NCBI GenBank assembly: GCA_020086605.1
Contig: JACBWW010000015.1
Coordinates: forward strand, 7,869,251 to 7,933,250
Direction: 5' to 3'
Length of the DNA: 64,000 nt
Source: Lanius collurio
Taxonomy: Eukaryota > Chordata > Aves > Passeriformes > Laniidae
The translations under genes were made by a program, and so were the position numbers. The notes beneath the pieces are model-generated. The model was given only the letters and a program-made list of their open reading frames with translations. It ran no database searches and had not been told where the DNA came from. This document shows positions 1 to 22,424 of this stretch, one piece after another. The first letter of the stretch is position 1. Each line of letters begins with the position of its first letter.

Positions 1-3000
1 AGGCTGCTTTCAGAGGACCAAATATAAATGGGCAAAGGCCATGCATAGCAGGGATCGAAAGGCACTTGGACTAATCAAATAATTTATTTCATATGCTGGT
101 AGTCACAGAATCTGATTTGTAGACCGAAAGGAACATTGTCACGTGGATCTTGACCCTGTAAATGTAATCAAGTACAAAAAGGATTGAAAGGAAAATAGGA
201 AGATAAGAAGCTCCAGAACAATAGAAGTTAAAAGAAAAAGTGCAATTTTACCTATTGTTATTGTAACAACACATATTTTCACCAGACTTTTAACCTAGCA
301 TAAGATTTATTTCCCAGCTGGTATGTACCAGGTGTGTTGCAACAGTGCAGTCCATGGGAAGAGCACCTGACTGCTGGCATACAAGACAACCAAGCAAGAG
401 GATTTTTACTAGGACTGAAGTCAACATTTATTTCTACAATTCAGAAGTGGTTAGCGCTAGCACAGAATAGTAAAAGCAGCAATAGAAGCATCTATTTCCT
501 CCCACTACTCTGCTTTTGTGGTAGTATTTAGCCTAATAATTTATGACTATTCATCAATTCCTTAGACACTAACTAAAGCTCAGAATATCCATGCCTCAGA
601 ATACCAAAGTGTCAAAGCCTAAGGCTACATTGCTAGCAATTTCCATTGGCAGTATTGAATTCAGGGACCACCATAAAGTTACTGCTGCAGAAGGAATAAA
701 ATTTTAGCACAGCTTTTTTCACATATTGACAGTGACAAGATCTTTCAACTGTACATCATAATTCAGAGCACTTCTAGTAGAATGAATTTAACTTAGCAAA
801 AGCTAGCCCCTGTGAGATGAATATTATATTTCAAATATGACAACATATCACATTTTAAAACTGAACAAAGTCACAGCTTTCCTATTGATAGAGAGTTTAG
901 CAAATATGAAGTTGTAGCACTTCTTGAGACAAGTTTCTTCAGCATGAACTCCCACAGAATACTGCAACACTTGCTCATTTTTGTATCTAATTCCATGAGC
1001 CAAGAGAACATCTCTTCCTAGAGTAATGGCCACCAGAAACTAAGACAGGGAATTAGAAAATATTGTAGAGCCCTAGTAAAACTTGAATTTATGCAGATTC
1101 TATTCAGTTATGACATGCCAGAAGGGAGCCGTGTGAATTTTTACAAACACAATCAAGTTTTGCAAGACACAAGTAAACAAAAGAGATTTTCTCTACACAA
1201 ATACTGATGGAAGACACAAATACATTAATCTTTTGGACAAATAGACAATAAATTATAAGAATTTTTTTACATTCCCAGCTCATCACAATTTTTTCTTGAA
1301 AACACTGTAAAGATAACATAGGTAATATAAAATCCTGATCTCTATAAGACAGCAACTGATTTCCTGCAATAAACTGACAGGCTACAGTCTAGGACTTACT
1401 ACTGTGAAAAACATTTTAAGCAGTTCTTTCTTATCACCCAAATCATCTTGACCCGGTTTATGCAGAAGTATCACAACTGCAAGGCTTAAAATGTAAACTC
1501 AAACTACATGTTTTCTTCATTCTCTCCCAACACATAGAAAAAATGATAATTATTTCCCAGTTCATAATTAGATATGAAATTGTCTCAGGCCAACATTGCA
1601 CACCATGTTTTTTTGGAAAACAATTCACTAGGACATCCTTTATGGTTTTTTTTTTTATTTTTAATTGCTGACGGTTAAAAATACAACCCTGACTATAGAT
1701 AGAAAACATTCCAAAAGGACAGAGTCTCCTTAAGACATGCGAACTAGTACAGTATTTGTGGTAGAAATAGCAGTATAGGTTTCCACAGTAATGATTCAGT
1801 CATTATAGGACTGTGAACTGCTATCCTGCTCACATTACTAAATTATGCTCCAGTTAGAATCAATTCAGTAGCTGGATCTGTCTTGGGAGACATTTATTTC
1901 ATGGCTGGGCTATTACTACAATTTATATAGCAGACATACCTGCTTTTAGCTCATTCAGATAACAAAGTAGTTTTTAATAGGTTTGTAACCTGAAATGATC
2001 ATCCATTCTAACACCTAAACATCTCATTTGCAGGACTAAATACCGCATTGAACTGCTGTTTTTAAGGCTCTGATCAGAGTAAGAAGACACCACCTCACAA
2101 ACTCTAACTGGTTTGTCCTCCAAAGGGCACGTATTTGAGTAAGGATAGCAAAAAACAGACTCCAAATTCATCCTCACTTAAGGCCAAACAGCAGGAATCC
2201 AATCCATTTGTAGGTGAAGTCAAGACTTAGATTTTCATTTGATTATGTAAATATCTAGGGGTCTTAAAGATGCTTCAGACACCCTGTTAGACTACTTGCT
2301 CTCTTCAGAGAGACAAACATCAGTACACAGCCTAAAGTTCTCAAAAGAGGAACAACTTGGCTATGTTTGTGGTTGCAGAGTTACCTTACACTCAACTATC
2401 ACACAGGGTGTTTCATGAATCTGTTACTCCCTGCAGAAAAATTATTTGGCAAAGTAAAGGCAGACTCTCTCCTCACTCTTCAGCAGCACCTGTGCAAAAA
2501 TGATCCTCCACTCAATTATTTTCTGTTCATACATTATTTTTTTCCATTGAGTAAATATCTGTTTAAAGGAATATTATTTAGAGATTCTTACAGAGTACCA
2601 ACCACTTGACTGGATCTACTGATTTGCCTCATGCATGCAGATATTTGACCAAAATTGCATAAGCATTAGCTTTGAAGACCAAATAGCAAAGTCCATTCTT
2701 TTGGAAGCCCTATATACCTATATTTTTAGCATTTTTGCCTTCAGAGGAAGGACATATTTACCAGGGAGCACATAAAGGAGCTACAGTTCCTGCTCAACCC
2801 CATTTGCTCTGCACAGATTGATGTGCTCTCCATGTCACATTACAGAGGGTGTGTTGTGCTGTTCAATAGCACCCTTATTCACATCCTGACTGCATCCAGT
2901 CCTGCTGTATAGCAGTACTGTGTGAACAGATTGCTTTCATGACAGTTATGAAACTCAGAGAGAGCCAGTTTGAACTGCAATTTTATTTTTAACCATCCTA

Positions 3001-5274
3001 CAAGGGATGTCTGCAATCTAAGACACAACTCTCTCCAACATGATGCCAGTGTAAATAAGTGGATGCTTCTGAATGGTTACCTTATATAACTTTAGAGGGC
3101 AAACCATGATCTTGGAAATATTCAGACTCCTAGTACCCAGTCTGAAAAAAAACCCATGCCTTTTTTTAGTTCCTATCTTCTTTCTCTTGTGATAAGTACA
3201 TAAAAACGTGACAAATCCAGGAAACTGCTCCAAAAACTATATGGAAGTATCCACATTCAGCCTGAATTCTGGATTCCTGGATAACCAGAGTAGTATGATT
3301 CAGAGGACTGGATAAGCTTCCCAATCATCTGTTTCACAAAATTCAAGTACTTCTTAAACATTTTCAACTACAATTGTGTGATTATTTTAGCCCTTTGCAC
3401 TTACACTGTGAAATGCTCAAATTAAACAAGACCAATTAAGCACATTCTTTTTGTACAGGATGATACTTATCTCAAGTGGTGTAATTGGCACTTTGGTTAT
3501 GTGTACACTGTGTAATGCAGTGCAGTACAGAGATATCCAGCCTAACAGGAAAGAACACAATCATGGTAATTACAAGAGTGAAGACAATGTGGAAGGGAGG
3601 AGAACTTTGAGCAAAATTAACTTCCGGAATAAAACCTTCTTTAGCATCCACACTTGCGCTCCTCTAAACAGCTTTAGAATATTTTTACCAGTGAATAAAT
3701 CAAAGTGCCATGCAGCAATTGTCTTTGATAGACAAGAAAAATGTTTGTATCTCATCACTGGATTCTACTATAGCAGATTGATTTTAACCAACTGATTCCA
3801 TTCTCCTTTACTAGACAGAAATCCACATCTTCCAGAATAAATGGCCACCTGATTACACAATCTCTGGGGCCTTATAGCTCTGTCCAGGTAGTTATTATTC
3901 TATCAAGGTTTCCATGACAACTTTCTTTGGTCACAATGGCCACCAAGTAAAGCCATTAATTTAAAGTGATAGGACACATTTTAGTTCAAAATGAGATGCA
4001 ATGAACTCTCCATCTTGTTCTATCTATTCTGAAGGATACTCACAAGGGATCCCCAACTTCTTTAGCCACATGTTGTATTCTCCACTGGATTAAGTCTCCT
4101 ACAAAATGAAATCCACTTTTCACTTGTGGGACAGTTCAGTGAAATCCAAAGATGTTGTCAGGACTGAATAGAAGAGAGGAAATAAATGAATCACATGGAA
4201 ATAAATGAATCACATGGAAATAAGATCACATGCACCAACTACATGTATGTAAGAAGTGCCAGATACCATATAATTTACCTACTTTTCTGAAAAAGCACAT
4301 GGATTCATTCAACAGCTGTGCTGCATCCCTCTAGAGGCAATATCATACAGGCAGAAAGAAAACACCCTCCTGGAGAAGGATTTCTGAGAAACACAAGGAG
4401 TTATCAATTAGCTACAAATTAATTAATGAAGAATCAAATTATGATACTAATTAATCTTGTGATTATAGACTGATTTAAGAATTGCTGATAAGTACTGTTA
4501 GTAGTCAGCAATGCAGCCATATCATACAGCATTTCATTTGTGTTAGAAAAGATGAAACTGTAGGAGGTTAATGCTCTTTCTGATTTATAGAAATTTAACA
4601 ACTTGCCTCCTGTTACCATTAGTAGCCATGTGGTTAAATCACCTTGCCTCATTTAAAAGAAACAAAAATACATATTTTTTAAAATTATTTCAAATCTTAA
4701 TATCTCTCATGACAAAACTCTCCATTTTGTTGACATCTTGGGTTTTGCTTCAATACTACAAAAAACACTTGGTTAACAATATCAGATTATACTAAATTGA
4801 TGAGTGTGCCATCAGCTGTAGCATGATGACAATAGTCCTTTGTGTTTTATAGCAGTTTCCAGGTATACGTACACACCATAATAACTGTGTAATAATCCTG
4901 CCTTCTTCAAATTATGTTTCTGCTGGCTCATTTGATTTATTCTGGATTTTTAAATATTTTTCCCCGAAAAATGAAGAAAAATCAAAAACTATTTACACAG
5001 AATGTTAACTTAAATGTTGCAAAGATATACTTTTGGTTGGGGGGTGTTGAAAAGGAGGAAAAATATATTAGTCATATCACAAAGCCAAGCTAATATATTA
5101 ACGGTGAATATGAGAGAAGACAACTGCAAAGTTAAATGATAGCTTGTTACAAAGTATAAATCAAATTTTATATCATTTTCTTATTACTCTAGCAGATGGT
5201 CACCTCTCACATAACTGACTGAGCATGGAACTTGCTTTGCATTAGACCCCCTGCCTGCTCTATGGGACGCTCTA
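1..5274. other. Intergenic AT-rich DNA, no gene recognised
   Basis: No open reading frame here resembles a known protein, and none has a supported exon structure. The longest (3451-3795 +, 114 aa) has no recognisable domain. Coding exons of MFAP3L, the expected neighbour upstream of HPF1, were looked for and not found. A short tandem duplication of a roughly 20-nt unit (containing AATGAATCACATGG) lies at about 4181-4222. Untranslated exons, lncRNAs or enhancers cannot be excluded by eye. Confidence 0.6.
4181..4222. repeat. Two-copy short tandem duplication
   Basis: A unit of about 20 nt, AATAAATGAATCACATGGA, occurs twice head to tail with no visible divergence. The perfect match suggests a recent replication-slippage duplication. 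No function is implied. Confidence 0.6.
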
Positions 5275-6172
5275 TTAAGCACACCCTCAGCAAATATGCT
5301 TGTGACACCAAGCTGTGTGCTGCAGTTGACATGCTGGAGGGAAGGGATGGCATCCAGAGGGACCTTAGACAGGTTTGAAAGGTGGGCTTGTCAGAGTCCC
5401 ACGAAGTTCAACAGGGCCAGCTGCAAGATCCTGCACCTGGGTCAGGGCAGCTCAAAGCACAAGTACATGCTGGCTAAGAATAGATTGACAGAAGACGACT
5501 TGGGAGTGTTCGTGAATTAGGAGCTTGACATGACCTTGTAACATGTGCTTGCAGCCCTGAAAGCCAATCACATCGTGGGCTTCATCAAAAGCAGAGCAGT
5601 CAGCAGGTCAAGGGAGGTGATTCTGCCCCTGTTTGGTTCTTCTGAAATGCCATCTGGACTGCTGCATCCACCTCTGGGGTCCTCAATACAAGAAGGTCAT
5701 GGACTTGCTGGAGCAAGTCCAGAGGAAGTCCATGAAGATGATCAGAGCTGGAGTGCCCTTTCCAATGAAAACAGGCTGAGAGAGTTGGGGTTGTTCAGAT
5801 TAGAAAACAGAAGGCTACAGGGAGACCTTAGAACAGCCTTCAAGTACCTAAAAGGCGCCTAAAAGAGAGACAGAGAGGGACCTTTTACAAGACCATGTTG
5901 TGATAGGACAAGGGGGAATGGCTTCAAACTGACAGAAGGTAGGTTTACAATTGGTATTAGGAAGAAATTCTTTACTATGAGGGTGATGATCACTAGCACA
6001 GGCTGCCTAGAAATGTTGTGGATGCACCATACCTCGAAGTGTTCAAGGCCAGGTTGGATGGGTTTTGAGCCACCTGGCCTTGTGGAAGGTGTCCTTGCCC
6101 ATGGCAGGGGGCCTGGAACTAGGTGATCTTGAATGTTCTTCCATGCAAACCCTCCTGTGATTCTATTAAAAA
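5275..6172 (+). mobile_element. CR1 LINE, 5'-truncated, + orientation
   Basis: The sequence follows the C-terminal end of the CR1 reverse-transcriptase ORF and its 3' UTR. Decayed reading frames give DTKLCAAVDMLEG, then KFNRASCKILHLG, SRSREVILPLFGS and a segment containing LRELGLFRLENRRLQGD. The typical 3' UTR follows (GTGTCCTTGCCCATGGCAGG) and ends at GTGATTCTATTA, a remnant of the CR1 octamer tail. Stops and frameshifts split the ORF, so the copy is dead. The 5' truncation is normal for target-primed reverse transcription. The exact 5' boundary is uncertain by about 50 nt. Confidence 0.9.
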
Positions 6173-9100
6173 ATTACTGTTGACCTTTTCTTTAAGAACA
6201 TAGGGACAGCAAATGCTTTTCTACAATGTTTCCGAGAGTTTACTCCACAATTACATATAAACAAGGTGTTTGACAAAGATTTTAAACTATTTCATTCAAC
6301 GGCTTAATGCCAGCTGGTCAGCTGAAAGCCACAGGACTTTGCACAACTGAACAATGGGTCTTGATAGAACCTTCTAAAAGTACAGGTGCCTACATTCTTT
6401 CTTAGACAATTACAATAATTACTGATCACAACACCCACATACATTAAAATATACAATATAACATCTTAAAATATGTTAGAATTAACTACTATAATTCAAT
6501 GCACTTTTCTGGGAAGTCTTATGACATTGTGTAGCCTTGAACATACACAACTGACAGCAGAAACCAAGCACCTAATAGATACCAATTTGAAAAAATCAGT
6601 AGTGCTTAAGTGGTGTATTTAGGTGTTTAAGTGGGTAGGTGACACTCTGAGACTTCAAAAAGTTTGCATTAAAAAAGAGTGGGGTTTAGAACATTTTAGT
6701 AATATCCAAGATTTTTTTCTTTTACTATAAATGCACCATGGTCCAATTATAGTGAAAGCACAATTAGCAGTAATTCAACAAGAGTTCCCATAAATCCTTC
6801 TTGGAACATTCATCTCATCTGCTGCTCTTCATTCCTCCCCTTTTTCTTAATTAACTCCCTCTAGTTACACAAAATTATTTGACTGATAGAATCAATGTAA
6901 GAAGTTTAGCTATTCTTTTAAGCCAGCCTTGTCACTGTAACAAAACAAAGAGTTGTAACTGTCATATAAATGAGTGCATTTTCTGTGATGAGGTCACTGC
7001 TTAGCTTCCTCCTTTTCTTTTTCAGATAACACCTGTTATCTCTTCTGACAGGCAAGAAATGGGAGAGCAGATAAGTAAAAGAAAATGGAACAATTAAGGG
7101 AAAAATATGAAATTATGCAGAAGAAAAGCAGTTATGTTGAGCTATATTGTGTTTTGTGGGGTACTACAAATGCTTTAAGTTATGTTCTACTAATCAACCC
7201 AAAATCTTAAGCATTTTTTTGCATTTAGATCTGTTAAAAACTGAGACCAGAAAGATAGGGGTTAAATGGCCAGGAAGCAGGTACAGCTGAGACCCTGAAA
7301 CCCATCAGCCAATGTTGATACCTTGCTAAGAGCACACTACATAAGAGAACAAGCCTCCTAGTAGGAGGGCATACAGCTTTTTACCCTATTTTGGTTATTG
7401 GTTTGGGGATTTTTTGTGACCTGCAATGGTAAGAATTTTCATTGGGAGTTGTTTGTTTTCTTAATCTGCTGTCATGTGTAATTTAATAAGAGGGTTTTAT
7501 TCCCTCTTGCTCTGAGAAAAGTAGAAGAATAAGGAGCTTTTCTTACAATAGCTGGTGTATTTATCTTTTTGCTGAGAAAGCAACAAGTGCTGATTAGCAG
7601 AGGTACTAGCTAAATTGTCTTGAGATCGAGTACTATGAAGTACATAAAAAAAAAAAAGTCAAATGTGAGGGAGCTGACTGGCAAGATCGGGGTTACTGGG
7701 TTGAACCTAAAGAATTTGTCTCTAAACAAAGCGCAAAATTGCTTGTGCTCTGAAGCATCTTGTATGCAGTGTTCCTAAGCTTAGAATATATTTTAAAATA
7801 GAACAGGTAACTATCAAATTGTTTTCTTGTGTAAATACAGAATAACATGCAAAAGTGATGAAGAGGGACACTGTCCTATAATTATTCACCAATACAATGT
7901 GAATATTCTTCTGCTGTTTGTTTGTTTCAAAAGGTGTAGTTGATAAACTTTAGACAGTTGTTGGTCTCTAAATTGGAAAACTGATCTCTCTGTATGTGGA
8001 GACTTGCTTCTGTGTAGTTCTGCTTGAGACCCTCGATAACTTTGGCTTTTTCAGTGGTACTGGTTTTGGATTTTTTTTGTTATTAGCAGGAAATTTTTTT
8101 TTTTTAAGGCTTTTTCTTGTTTTGGGGTCCTATGGATTTTTCTTTGAAGGAGGTAAGTGGTATTTTTTTTAAAGCCATCTTGTCTAGCAAATACCACTAA
8201 CTGTTACCTGAGGAGTCCCTAGGAGGGACTCCATATTAGCTTGCAAGACAGAGCCAGTACCTGTATATTTTTTGTCAGGATATTATGGGGAAAAGAAGTG
8301 GTTAAAGCTTGGATTGTGCTGGTAACTAAGTTAGTGGCATACAAAGATGTCAGACTACTATAATTAGGTGATCAAATGCAGTTTCATTATACTCAAGAAC
8401 ATCTCTAATCCCTAAGAGCTGTGGGCATTTGTGGCTTGTGAAATGTAGCATATCTCAACAGAGACAAAGCTTAAATTTACAAAATCTCAACAGGGAACAG
8501 TGATGATGGGAAAGAAAAAAATTCTACTGTGGAAGAAGTATTCATTACCTTTTGGGGCTATTAAGTAGGCTCCTTGAAGATGAGGAAGCATGTCAGTATC
8601 TTCCTGTGGTACTTAATATCTTTCGGACATATTGTATTTGTAGCTTCCCAGCGGAGTGTGTCCTAATTGGGTTACTGCACTAAGGGCAGCTTCAGTTCTG
8701 TGAAAGGAGCAGAAAGCCCAAGAATACAGCATCAAGGGGAAATGCCAGGCTCTGCCTTCTCCCATCACCATCCCAATAAGAGAAGGGTTTTTTTTCCAAT
8801 ATTGGGCATAAGCCTGCCTTAGAGCCATTGTCTTTCCATATGCTATAACCGTGGGCGAGGGCTTTAGATAGGTTTCCCTGCTGTGGCACTTGTTCATGGT
8901 AGCTTACAGTAACAAGGCAGATGAAAGGTGAATGGGATCACAAAAGACAGAGTAGGATGTTTTCTTAGTGCTCCCTATGTTGTGCAATGGCACAGCATAG
9001 CAATTCCAGGTGAGCATCACAGCTGACTGGTTCCGGATAGGAAAGAGTAGAGCTGTGGCAGCTCAGTGCTGCACCTGAATTAATTACTCATGCTTATAGA

Positions 9101-9699
9101 CAGAAAAGGTAACTTATTTGGGAACAGACTGTGTTAATGCTACACAGCTCTAGGCAATGAAGCTGTTAGCTGGGAATGGCACAGTGAGAATATGTGGTAT
9201 TTTGTGTTACTAGCTAGCAGAAGTTTACTGTACTGCTACACTAGAAGCCATATGGAGTGGAAACATCTGAGCAGGTCTGAGGGAAGAACTTTAAACATGA
9301 ACACAGGTCCAAAGTTGATGTAATACTTTAGTACTGCCTCTAAGACTTATGTTAAACCCAGTTTTTGTTCCTTTTAATGTTTTATGGTTGCCAGAGTGCC
9401 CAGAAAAATGCAGGAAAAAAAGCTTCTTAGAGAAGTCGTTAAATATAATTGGATTGTTCACCCTAAACCATATATTCAATCCTCAGGTTTAGGGATTCTC
9501 ACAGCAATAATGGCTACAAAATCTATGATTTGCAAATGGTTTATCAGAAAATCTAGACTACTGCCCCTCACGATATTAAAACACAAAACTGGATTTACCC
9601 TGCCCCGGAAGAATCTTGCCTGTCGTTATAGCCAGCAATTCTCTGTGTCTCTCAGATAATAGGAATATGATCAATTCTCCCAACTGAGCTGCTGAGCTC

Positions 9700-9733
9700 G
9701 TGACTCACTCTAGCCTAAGCCGAAGTGACTCAC
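9700..9733. promoter_or_regulatory. Pair of AP-1-like sites
   Basis: The 9-mer GTGACTCAC occurs twice, at 9700-9708 and 9725-9733, on the same strand and 25 bp apart. It contains the TGACTCA AP-1 (FOS/JUN) core. Two identical cores this close are unlikely but not impossible by chance. There is no evidence of activity from sequence alone. Confidence 0.3.
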
Positions 9734-11291
9734 AGCCACAATTTTCTACCTCCTCATCACATTATTTGTTGGGGGAGGAAGCCAAAGTATACATACTAGA
9801 TAAAATGCTAGTATCATCAGCCAAAACTTAGTGGATGCATATTATTTCATTATTTGTATTGACTGTCACCCTAATATCCAGTTATAGCAGCATGTGAATT
9901 GCTCTCAATGTGAGGAAACTGTCCCATGTAAACAGGGTCCTGAGGTTCTGAAAACTGGGAATTAGTGTATACTAACACAATATGAAAGACATGACAGTTT
10001 TAGAAGTTACTAATGGTAAAGTAATGTATGCAAGGTTTGTCTCACTGGTAAACATGGTTATCAAGTGATTCCTCTTGCATGTCAGAAATGTGAAACCTCA
10101 CAAGGGATATCTACAAAGTAGTCATTGATTTAAAATTACTTGCTATTATACTACTTTTATTTTTATGTATCAGACCAAAATCTTTCCTTTTTCATTTATT
10201 GCCTCCAATGGCACCGACTTGATACTTTTTTTTTCCTCCTTACCTGTATGCAGTGTTTTGTACATATGCAGACAAATGTTTAAAGTGAAAACTATGGATT
10301 AAGAGAACCAGAATACCTGTATAGGACAAAAAAAACCTGCATAACCCCAAAAAATATAGTACCTAGATTGCCTGGTTCAATCTATTCTGGCTCCAATAGC
10401 TGACCAGAAATGAAACTGGATTAGACTGACTAACTCTATGGTTTACTTTCACTTGGGAAAACATTGCTTTGGATAAATATTCACATTAGTAACCCTTTTA
10501 TAGGAGTAGATTCTTACAGGAAAACTCTTAACTTCCTGGGATAATGTACTCAGATGAACTGTGCCTCACTGTGCTTTGAACATACATGGCTGTACTTCCA
10601 AGTAAACCAGGCAACTTAGAACAGTACGTCTATGGCCAACTGTAAAACTTAACTGGCGCTTACGGAAAATGGTCCTACATAAATTGCAGTTCTGTACAAC
10701 CACAGGACTAACAAGTAATTTAAATGCAGAATAGTGTAGCTGTTGTGTGCTCCGAGCACTCATAATTTACGCAATTAGAATTTTGTTATATTCAAATCAG
10801 AGCAGAAAGAAAGGGTTTGGCTTGCAGTAAAATACTACTATCACCATAAAATCATAGTCTACTGCTAGCTGCCAGATCTAAATAAATAGTGGTTTAAATG
10901 CAGGATTACAGCAGTATCAAGCTGTCAGTTTACAGTCTTGTCAAGAGCAGTTATTGCAAGGCTCTCTGAATTGTTACCTAAATAATATTAATTTATATTC
11001 TAAAATATTTATCTAACTTCGAGTCCTTCACAGAAAGACTACTGTGTATCTTCACCCATATTACTTTCCAAACACTCAGAACACAAAGTATCCTGAAGCC
11101 TTTAGGATGTCTCAGGAAATACATGCCCTGCAGTATCCTGATCAATTTTCTTCCAGTTATGACTTCCACTTCCACCCCCCTGCCCCTGTATTCTTTCATT
11201 TATCCTGGTATATATAGCCTACCTTGCAGAATTGCAAAGGGAGCTGGCAGGCAACCAGGACAACCTGTCAGCACAAGCAGCAGTGAGGTGA

Positions 11292-11301
11292 TGAGTCAGC
11301 A
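11292..11301 (+). promoter_or_regulatory. AP-1/MARE-like site
   Basis: TGAGTCAGCA combines an AP-1 core with the GCA extension typical of small-Maf, NF-E2 or BACH recognition elements. It is a single isolated motif about 2.5 kb upstream of the HPF1 start, and could be a chance match. Confidence 0.2.
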
Positions 11302-13357
11302 GAGGCACTGTGTGTCTTTGCCTCTGCTGCAGCACTGCTCACTCCCAACCCTCCTGGAGACAAGTCTTGGCTTTGACCTTGAAAAGTGTCCACAGCTCCT
11401 GCTCATCCCTATTTTGATGAAAGGGAGGAGGTGTCCTTCACTGAACCTGAAAATGTGGAGCTGCCCTACAGAAGCTAATAACCCAAGCAACAGAGGCTCT
11501 GTGTGATTTGAGGATTATGTGAGGCTTAACCTGAGAACAAGGCTGGCAGTTTTGTAAAGCAATTCGTTAAGAATTATCACGTAAACTGTGGAGTTAAAAC
11601 TATTTTAAAATAGTGTAATTTCACTGCATTTGTGCCACACCGCATTCAGTACATCCCCAGTGTGATAGCTGCATGCAGAAAAAAATCCAACAGATGCTAT
11701 ATACACTGTGATTACATAGAATAAGACAAAATTATCTAGGGTTCAGAACTAAGATGCCTACATTGAAAGGACATCAATGTGACCACTCGTGTATTCAGGT
11801 ATTTATTTTGTCTTCATTCCTTATACTGCTTTTTTAATAAGAAGAATTCAAATGGCTCCCTCTTGTGTCAAGAAAAATGTAGTATCATATTCGGCAAAAA
11901 CTAATCCTTGAGCAGAAATTATACATTTATATACATAAATTATACATTTATACTTATAATTATTAATATGTTGTGGTGACTGATGAGACTGAACACACCT
12001 TATCCCTTGCTGCCCAGGTACTCTTTGAAACTACCTAAAAGAAGCACCATAAACAGTTACCTTCCAGCTGCATATGATGAAGGGTAGAGAGAAATAGCTT
12101 GTGAACCATATGTATTGCATCCCATCTAATTTGCTAATGCAGTCTAGACTAGATAGTTATCTTGTCTTGGAGATCCCTGTCCTTAAAGGTCTAACAGCTC
12201 AGCACAGAATATCTGGATTAGTGTAGCTTGATTTACTTCTGGTGCTTTTCACAGGTGAGCAAATCTTCACCTTGTAAGGGGTGGGAGGAAAGCAATGAAC
12301 TCTGATGGAAAGCTCTGAGCTTGGAAGAGTCAGTGAATGGTAGTGAGAAAGCAAAAATCTGATTTCAACAACCCTGCAAGTCTTTGTTCCTTCTTTCTAG
12401 TATCTGCTAGCTGATAAAGTTTTTGCTCTGGCTTTTGAATCATGAAAGCTTTCTTCACAATAATTAATACCTATAAATCTCTGAAATTCAGAACTGAGTT
12501 GTTTGGGTTATTTTTGCACAGCATGGGGCATACTTTGGTAACTTTGGATATTAAGCAATAATCTTGGAAATAAATGTATAAGAGGAAAAAACTTATAAGG
12601 CACTAACATCTTGCTAACCTCAAGAGGCAAATAAAATGTATCAGGAAATATGTGTGTGTGTATGCAGGAAATATCTACAATAGCTTTTGAGAAAGCAGGT
12701 CTGATAAGCTTTGTTTCAAGGCAACATACTTCTGTTCTGTGGTTTCTCACAAAATCTGTTCCTGCATTGTTATGATCTAACAAAACCAAAACAATCCAAG
12801 CAAAAAGAAACTAGGCCCACTTCAGAGTGGGACTAGTCATACTGATGACTGGAGAGCTTGATAAAGCTACTTTGCAGATAATTATCTTGAGATAATCTCA
12901 GTTTATCCTGATTCAGAAGTCTGGTGGTACCTACACAGGAGGTTATGTTTTCCAGCTTGAAGTGAGGCTTTAAAATACCATATTATGAATTCTGCTGTAG
13001 TCCTTTATCCTTTGTAAAAATCTTCCCTGTTACAGCCTTACAGGTTGTTAATAGAATGAATGACAAAATGACTACCAATATCAAATTGTATGTGCTTTTC
13101 AAATCTAGAACTTTGTATCCTCCTCCAAATCATTTGTTCTTACTTCTCATATAGAGTTACCACTTGATCACAGAGATGAAGGCATTACTATGGTGCACAG
13201 AATATTCATCAGTATCTTAGAGTTACTTGTTTAAGGGCTTCTATAGTGGCACCCCGCAATCTATTTCCACACTTCAGAGAAGAACTGATGAGGGTAGACT
13301 TAACTGAAGAGAAACTGAAAGGGTTTATTGAATCTAAAGTGTGTACTTAGGCTGTTC

Positions 13358-13743
13358 NNNNNNNNNNNNNNNNNNNNNNNNNNNNNNNNNNNNNNNNNNN
13401 NNNNNNNNNNNNNNNNNNNNNNNNNNNNNNNNNNNNNNNNNNNNNNNNNNNNNNNNNNNNNNNNNNNNNNNNNNNNNNNNNNNNNNNNNNNNNNNNNNNN
13501 NNNNNNNNNNNNNNNNNNNNNNNNNNNNNNNNNNNNNNNNNNNNNNNNNNNNNNNNNNNNNNNNNNNNNNNNNNNNNNNNNNNNNNNNNNNNNNNNNNNN
13601 NNNNNNNNNNNNNNNNNNNNNNNNNNNNNNNNNNNNNNNNNNNNNNNNNNNNNNNNNNNNNNNNNNNNNNNNNNNNNNNNNNNNNNNNNNNNNNNNNNNN
13701 NNNNNNNNNNNNNNNNNNNNNNNNNNNNNNNNNNNNNNNNNNN
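13358..13743. other. Assembly gap (386 N)
   Basis: A continuous run of N interrupts the sequence immediately before the GC-rich HPF1 promoter and first exon. The HPF1 transcription start and most of its 5' UTR are probably in or beside the gap. Open frames drawn across it are meaningless. The length of the run may be an estimate rather than a true size. Confidence 0.98.
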
Positions 13744-13803
13744 GCAGGCGCGGCGCGCGCGCTGTGTGGCGGCGGGCGCGCGGGATGCGGGCGGCGGGAG
13801 CGC

Positions 13804-22424
<8,621 letters not shown>

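Larger units (their letters stand above)
6173..13300. other. Intergenic DNA upstream of HPF1, no gene recognised
   Basis: No coding exon, RNA gene or clear interspersed repeat was recognised. Short A or T runs occur (for example near 7647 and 8092). The stretch 11220-11510 is somewhat richer in GC and contains a 127-aa open frame (11123-11506 +) without recognisable domains, which I regard as chance. Two AP-1-like motifs near 9700 and one near 11292 are listed separately. Confidence 0.55.

Noticed and set aside
3451..3795. 114-aa ORF with a hydrophobic, signal-like N-terminus
   Set aside because: No recognisable domain, no exon partners, and composition like surrounding intergenic DNA.
5545..5862. 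105-aa ORF with SRSREVILPLFGS
   Set aside because: CR1 reverse-transcriptase C-terminal remnant in a truncated copy.
1..13300. Search for MFAP3L coding exons
   Set aside because: Expected from gene order, but no immunoglobulin-domain or MFAP3L-like peptide was found in any frame.
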